Of a stretch of 64,000 bases of DNA, positions 58,441 to 64,000 are shown in pieces (position 1 is the first letter of the stretch; every line of letters begins with the position of its first letter). Position numbers and translations under genes: made by a program. Origin of the DNA: Septoria linicola (lineage: Eukaryota > Ascomycota > Dothideomycetes > Mycosphaerellales > Mycosphaerellaceae); contig CP099421.1 in assembly GCA_024114885.1 (NCBI GenBank), positions 3,224,001 through 3,288,000 of the forward strand. Direction: 5' to 3'. The notes under the pieces are model-generated. The model saw only the letters and a program-made list of their open reading frames with translations, was not told the origin of the DNA and ran no database searches.

Positions 58441-61400
58441 CCTAGTAACAGAAACTCTACTAAGAGAGAAAGATCTGAGTCTTAGTAATTTCCTAAATAC
58501 GAGGAATCCTTGTCCCTTAGAGCTAGTCTCCCTACTATAAGAAATTACCCTTCTCTAGAATCCTTAGCTGGTCTGAAGTATTCTACTAATTATTTATTCT
58601 ATTCACCTATTTCTATAATAGACTAAGAGGACAAGAAGAGCTAAAGGATTCTAATCCTAGACAGAACTAACTAGAAGAGATAGTTTAAGCTATAGACAGA
58701 CAAGCTAGAAGGAAAGGACTAGTTCTAGGCAATTAGCTAACTAATTATTAGAGGGAACCTATATATAGTTTAGTAGGACACTAGTCTTCAGATGTATGTT
58801 ACTTAGAATCAATACTTCTTAAAAGATAATATAGTATATAGGTTTAGTATTAGATGTAGTATTAGTAAAGATAATAAGATAGAGCTAGAGACATAGTATG
58901 TTACTATACTAGTAGCTAAGATGTAGGTAATTCTCTAGAACAAGTATAATAGAGTCCTGAAGTCCTATACTATAGGTCTAATTAAGTAGTTTATCATATT
59001 TAGGATGTTACCTAATAAGACAATTAGGGAAGTATAGAGACACCTTAGAGGCCTAGGCAAGAGGATTACTAAGATTGATCCTTAGGAAGCCTACTACTAG
59101 AGCTAAGAGAAAAGGCTGAAACATCTCCTATAGTCCCTACCTATATTATACTAAGTAGCTAAGGATGCTATTATGACCTAACTATCCTTAGATATAGATA
59201 CTGTTCTCCTTCTACTTAAGTCCTAAGAGGTAAGAGACAATCTAGATAAGATAGACATAGGTCTAGCTGTATTCTATTCTAGGTAGCCCTACTAAGGAAA
59301 GTCCCTACTAATGTACTAGCTCTATAAGAAAGGGAAGCACTAGTTAAAGGATTGTCCTAACCTTCCTACTACTAAGAAACTATCCTAGTAGAGAAACAGT
59401 ACTAAGAACTAGAAGGACCCTTAGGGATTATTCCTTAGAGGGAGGGTTAGAAGATCTCTTTTACTAAGGAATGCTAGATATATTAAGAAAGCTGTCTATA
59501 AGTTATTATTATATAATGAGCTAAAGAAGGTTGTCCAGAAAATGGGCAAGTAGCTTCAAAGGATAGAAAAGTCTAGAAAGCTTCTAAAGAAAGGATTTTT
59601 AGCCTAGGAGTCTGGTTCTAGTTCTGATTCTAGAACTTACTCTAGTTCTAGAAGCAATAATAATTCCCTATTAGAAGATAATAACTAAGATAAGTTGGCC
59701 TATTCTATAATTGAGGCTAAAGGCAAGTTGTTACCTTAAGAATAGCTCTTAGATTCCTATACCTTATCCTATATAACTAACTAACTGTCCTTCTTTAGAT
59801 TAGTAAAGCTACTAAGGAAGAAAGTATAGATTAAGATAGGAGGAGGATACCTCTATACAACCTACTCTAGACTAGTATAGATAAAGGGAATCTTAGGAGG
59901 AGAAGTTCTACTTAATAGGGTACTATTTGTTCCTAATCTTAGAGTAAATCTTATATTATAGGATTAGTTTAGTAAGCAATTTGGAGTCTAGAAGCCTAAT
60001 TTCACTCTCACCTCCCTAGATAGCTAAACAGTTATAAAGACTAAGCTAGTTAGAGGTGTTCTATTTATTAGTAAGATATTACCTCTTCTATAGGAAAAGT
60101 TATATTACTTACTATATAATCCTATAGAGGTTAACAATGCCTATACTACTTTGTTAGAGAAGGATCTAAAATAGTAGGAGCTATAGTATAGAAGATTTAT
60201 ATACTTTGGAAGAGGGTTACTCTCAAACCTTTATAAAGTTACTAACCTAAAGGAAAGAATTCTAATTCCTAACTAGGAAGAGTATAAGTATAGGATCTAT
60301 ATAATAGGCAAGATAAAGAAATACCTAGGCAAGTCTATTAAGAGAAGACCTGAAAGATTAGCCCTTATGTTAGTAGATATCTATAGACTATTACTATTAT
60401 TAGTAAAAGGTTTTATATAGTAGCTTGAGATTATTAATAACTTCTTAAGAAAGAAATAGGCATTTCTACTTAAGGCTAGATTAGATATACTAACTACTCT
60501 TTAGAACTAGAGGATTAAGGTAGAAAGGTAGTTAGTAGTACTCCTTAAGTCTATAAGGGCTAATAATGCTAGAGAGATTACTACTTTAATCAAATAGTAG
60601 GAGAAGGACTTTAGAATTACCCTTAAGCTAACTAAGGCCTATAATTCACTCTAGAATAGAGTAGTTAAGAGGTCTATCCAAACATTAGAGGCCTCTATTA
60701 GAGTAATGCTTAAAGAAAGCAAGATACCTATTAAGTTTTAGCTAGAAGCTCTTAAAGCATAGGTATATATAAGGAACAAGCTTCTAAATAGACCTAATAT
60801 TAAGAGATTCAAGCTCTTACCTAATAAAGCTTTTAATAGGATCAAACTAATAGTCTCCTACCTTAAGATATAGGGATATAGAGCTATAGTATATATAGAT
60901 ATAAGAGTATAGCCTTAGTAGGCAAGGAGTAATAAACTAATAAATAGAGGAAAGGATGCTATATTTGTTAGATACTATAATAATATAGTAAAGGTATAGA
61001 AGTTCTAGGAGCTAGACATAAAGGCTATTAAGTAGTATACTAATATAATCTTCTTTAAAGATAAGCTAGGTAGAGAATTGGACTTGAATATTAAGATCAA
61101 GAATCTCCCTAGTTTAGCTCTAGAAAGAAGACCTATTAGAAGGCTAAGAACTATTAGCTAGCCTACTCTATAAGCTAGTAGGAGTACCCTAGGTGCTCCT
61201 AGTCTAGGCTAGTAGAAGCCTCCTCTCTCTTAGCTATTAGTATAGGTTTAGGAAGGAAAGAAACTCTTTATATAACTTCTACCTCTACTAGAAGATATAG
61301 GAGAGTATAGAAAATTCCTAGACTAAAGGAAAATTAAGAAAGAATCTAAGAATTCTACCTAAGAAACTATAAAGGTAGATTAGGAGCAGACAGCTCTAAG

Positions 61401-63270
61401 GCAAACTCTTAGAAAGAGGAAAGTATTCTAAGAACTTGATAGATTTGACTAGAAGCTGAAGCTAATTAGGCTTAAGCTAGATTAGAATAGTTAGCTAGAT
61501 AAGGAAATGCTCCTAGAGTATTAGGCTTTCTTCTTAGCTATAAGCTCTATTAACCTAGGCATTCTATAGGACCTAGAATTTTTAAAGGAAGTTAAAGAGA
61601 TTACATTCTTAGCTGCTAAAGAAGTAGGAATATACAAATAGGAGGTTCTAATCCTAAGGAACTATAAGGAAGTAGTAAGTAATCCTAAGTAGGGTCATCT
61701 CTAGTAAGAAGCTATTTAGAAGGAGCTAGATACACTTGTAAGTAATAACACCTAGACTATAGTAGTCCTACTAAAAGAGGCTAACCTGGTTACCTTAAGA
61801 TAGGTCTTTAATATTAAGAGAAAGCTTAGTAGAGCTATTAAAAAGTTTAAGGCAAGACTAGTTATAAGAGGGTTCTCCTAAAAGTATAGAGTAGACTATA
61901 TAGAGACTTTTGCCCCTATAGTTAGGTAGGATACTCTAAGAGGATTTATAGCTATAGTCTATAAGAAGGACCTAGTTCTATACTAAGTAGATATAAACAA
62001 TGCATTTATAGAGAGTACCCTATATAAGGACATCTATATAATCCTACTACTAGGTGTTAACCTACTAACTAGTATAGTCTTATAAGTTCTAAGGAGTCTC
62101 TATAGGCTAAAGTAAGCTATAAGAGACTAGAATCAGCTATGTATATTAAAGCTAAAAGGAATAGGATTTAGACAATTAGAAGTGGACCTATATCTTCTAA
62201 TCTATAAGAAAAGGAAAGACCTAATAATCCTAATCTATATTAATAATATACCTATTACTATAGAGAGACTAGAAGATGTCCTCTAGTTTAAAGACTAACT
62301 TAGTAAGGTCTTTAAGATCAAAGATCTTAGAGAACTAGACAAGATTCTTAGAATGAGACTAATAAGAAACAGATAGTAAGGCTAGCTGAAACTTGACTAG
62401 AAGCACTATATCTAAGAGAACCTAGCTAAGATAGGAATAGGTTAAGAGACTGTATTACTAACTCTTTTACTAATAGACAGCTATAAAAGTCTAAAGCCTA
62501 CTAGACTAAATAATAAAAGGTATAACAAATAGGAGTACTAATCTATTATTAGAACATAGATGTAGCTTGTAACTATTACAAGACTAGACATTTCATTTGC
62601 CCTTAGAAGATTGAGCTCCTATATTAGTAATCTAATAGTAGGACATATAAAGGCTCTAAAGAAGCTAACTAGATACCTGAGATCAAACCTAGACCTTAGT
62701 CTAAGATACTCAAGGAATAGTTAAGGCTTTCTTACTAGATATATAGACTCTAACTATGTAATAGACAAGACTAACAGAGTCTTAATCCTTAGATATGTCT
62801 TCTTCCTTTATAGTGTACTAATCTCCTAGATAAGTAAGAAGTAGAAATCTATAGCTATATCTATAATAGAAGCTAAATACATAGCTATAGGTGTATATAT
62901 AAAACAGTTACAGTTCCTTAGTACTCTTTTAAGAGAGCTTAGATGCCTAGAGTTAGTAGGAGAATGTTCTTACTAACTAAGGATCCTTAGTAACTAGGAA
63001 ACTGTTACTAGAATCAGGCTAATTTAGCTAAAAGGTAATAACTAAGCTGCCCTTACTCTAGTTAAGGACTTATATGTTTATAACAAGTCTAAATATATTA
63101 ATATCTTATACAATACTATAAGAAAGCTCTAGTAGAACAGACTTATCTCTATAGAATATATAAATACAAAAGAGATAGTAGTAGATAGTCTTACTAAGCT
63201 AAAGAATAGACTACAGTTTTAGGAGTTTATAAGGTAGCTCTACCTTATATAAGAGATATATAAAAGATAA
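58441..63270 (+). pseudogene. copia-3 gag-pol polyprotein relic
   Basis: Colinear with the copia-1 polyprotein (gag, CCHC knuckle, protease, integrase, RT, RNase H). The RT box YINN is at 62236-62247. Stops are TAG/TAA, partly at codons still intact in copies 1 and 2. Comparing the three copies shows at most positions which base was ancestral. Confidence 0.93.
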
Positions 63271-63914
63271 CTCCAAGCCTTAGAGTTAAACTAAGAGGAG
63301 TCTAAAAGAAAGATTTTAGTTACTTGACTCCTCCTTAGTTAGACTTTATAAAGTCCTAAATGCCCTTACTAATATTAGACCTATTACTAACTACAATATT
63401 ACTATATAGTACCTAGCTGAACTAGACACCCTCTAAGGCTAAGTACTAGTTAATGTTAAAGACCTCCTCTATAGTAGCTATTATCTCCTCTACTAGTGTA
63501 TAGTTACTCTACTCCCTAGCTTGATATAAGATCCCTACAGCTAAGAATAGTATACTCTAAAGACTATTAGGGAACTAAGAAGCTATATAGAATGTAACTA
63601 AGTAGGAGACTAGGCTATAAGGAATCTAGGGAGCTATTAGAATTAGCTATAAGAAAGGACAGGGGCAACTTACTAGATAGTCTATATCCTAAACAATCTA
63701 CTCCTATATAAGAGAGGAGGAAGATCTTATAGAAGGTATTTCTTTTACCTTTTTGTAGGAGATAGTAGTATAGAAAGTTTGTTAGATTAATAGTTAGTAC
63801 TGTCTAGTTATTAGTCTGAAAAGCAAGTACTTAATAACTAATTAAGATTAGGACTAGTATTTGAGTGCTATAGATGATCTATTAAAAGATCTAACTATAT
63901 AGTATAAGTAGGAG
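63271..63914 (+). other. copia-3 3' region
   Basis: Equivalent of 10680-11323. Antisense frame of copia-1 is present at 63615-63860 but its ATG is ATA here. AAGTAGGAG before the LTR is the likely polypurine tract. Confidence 0.55.
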
Positions 63915-64000
63915 TGTTAAGAATGTATCCTAGATAGTTAGTCTAGATATAGACTTCTAAGTATAGTTCTAGATACCTGAGGCATCTACCTAAGGCTTAG
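63915..64000 (+). repeat. copia-3 3' LTR, first 86 bp
   Basis: Starts TGTTAAG; cut by the window end. Confidence 0.95.

Larger units (their letters stand above)
57894..64000 (+). mobile_element. Ty1/copia retrotransposon copia-3, truncated by the window end
   Basis: Third copia copy, plus strand. Positions equal copia-1 plus 52591 with no gaps seen. 5' LTR 57894-58171 (starts TATTAAG, ends CTTTTAATA); the 3' LTR starts at 63915 and 86 bp of it are visible. Left target copy AGACT at 57889-57893. If it has the family length it ends at 64192 and AGACT should follow. RIP is somewhat heavier than in copia-2. Confidence 0.95.

Noticed and set aside
1..64000. Alternative genetic code with TAG/TAA as Gln
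   Set aside because: Many TAG sites are former Trp and the same mutation bias hits non-coding LTRs, Cys, His and Asp codons, so RIP explains the stops.

Overview
This window reads as a decayed, transposon-only block from a filamentous ascomycete (Pezizomycotina) genome that has undergone repeat-induced point mutation (RIP). CA and TG dinucleotides are almost gone from most of the window and TA is greatly enriched, while CG stays common. The loss is therefore CpA-directed C-to-T change on both strands, not general CpG deamination. Former Gln and Trp codons appear as TAG/TAA, former Cys/His as Tyr, start ATG usually as ATA, and TGA is nearly absent. I see no intact gene, tRNA or rRNA, and nothing fixes the species.

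Layout, left to right. 1-3063: 3' part of a Ty3/gypsy chromovirus pol. 3330-4189 (-): unrecognised relic. 4731-5302 and 11607-12230: one unrecognised relic cut by a Ty1/copia element (copia-1, 5303-11601). 12480-34823: one hAT transposase relic (BED finger, catalytic core, dimerisation domain) split by gypsy-A (12812-26057) and by copia-2 (28049-34347, minus strand), and bounded on the right by gypsy-B (34824-46092). 46300-46930: Ty3/gypsy gag relic. 46985-47940: minisatellite of about 64-bp units. 48220-49560 (-) and 49900-51950 (+): unrecognised coding relics. 52517-54289: Fot1/pogo DNA transposon. 54720-57290 (+): long unrecognised relic. 57764-57893: start of a zinc-finger gene resembling OrsD/DUF3505, cut by copia-3, which runs off the window.

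How the parts relate. The three copia copies are gap-free relatives: 278-bp LTRs, 6,299 bp for the two complete copies, and the same spacing in the third. They keep many more CA/TG pairs than the flanking DNA, so they look youngest. The gypsy elements and DNA transposons beneath them are nearly saturated with RIP. Insertions are flanked by exact 4-bp (gypsy) or 5-bp (copia) target duplications, so the interrupted frames can be followed across them.

The most unusual content is in gypsy-A (13.2 kb) and gypsy-B (11.3 kb). Both are about twice the usual size and carry a long extra reading frame of about 900-1,100 codons downstream of integrase; the two frames are related to each other but not to any family I recognise. 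Gypsy-A also has three copies of a 23-nt motif. At the gag-protease/pol boundary this motif holds the upstream stop codon while the pol frame passes through it in the -1 register. All translations were made by eye and boundaries marked 'about' are approximate.
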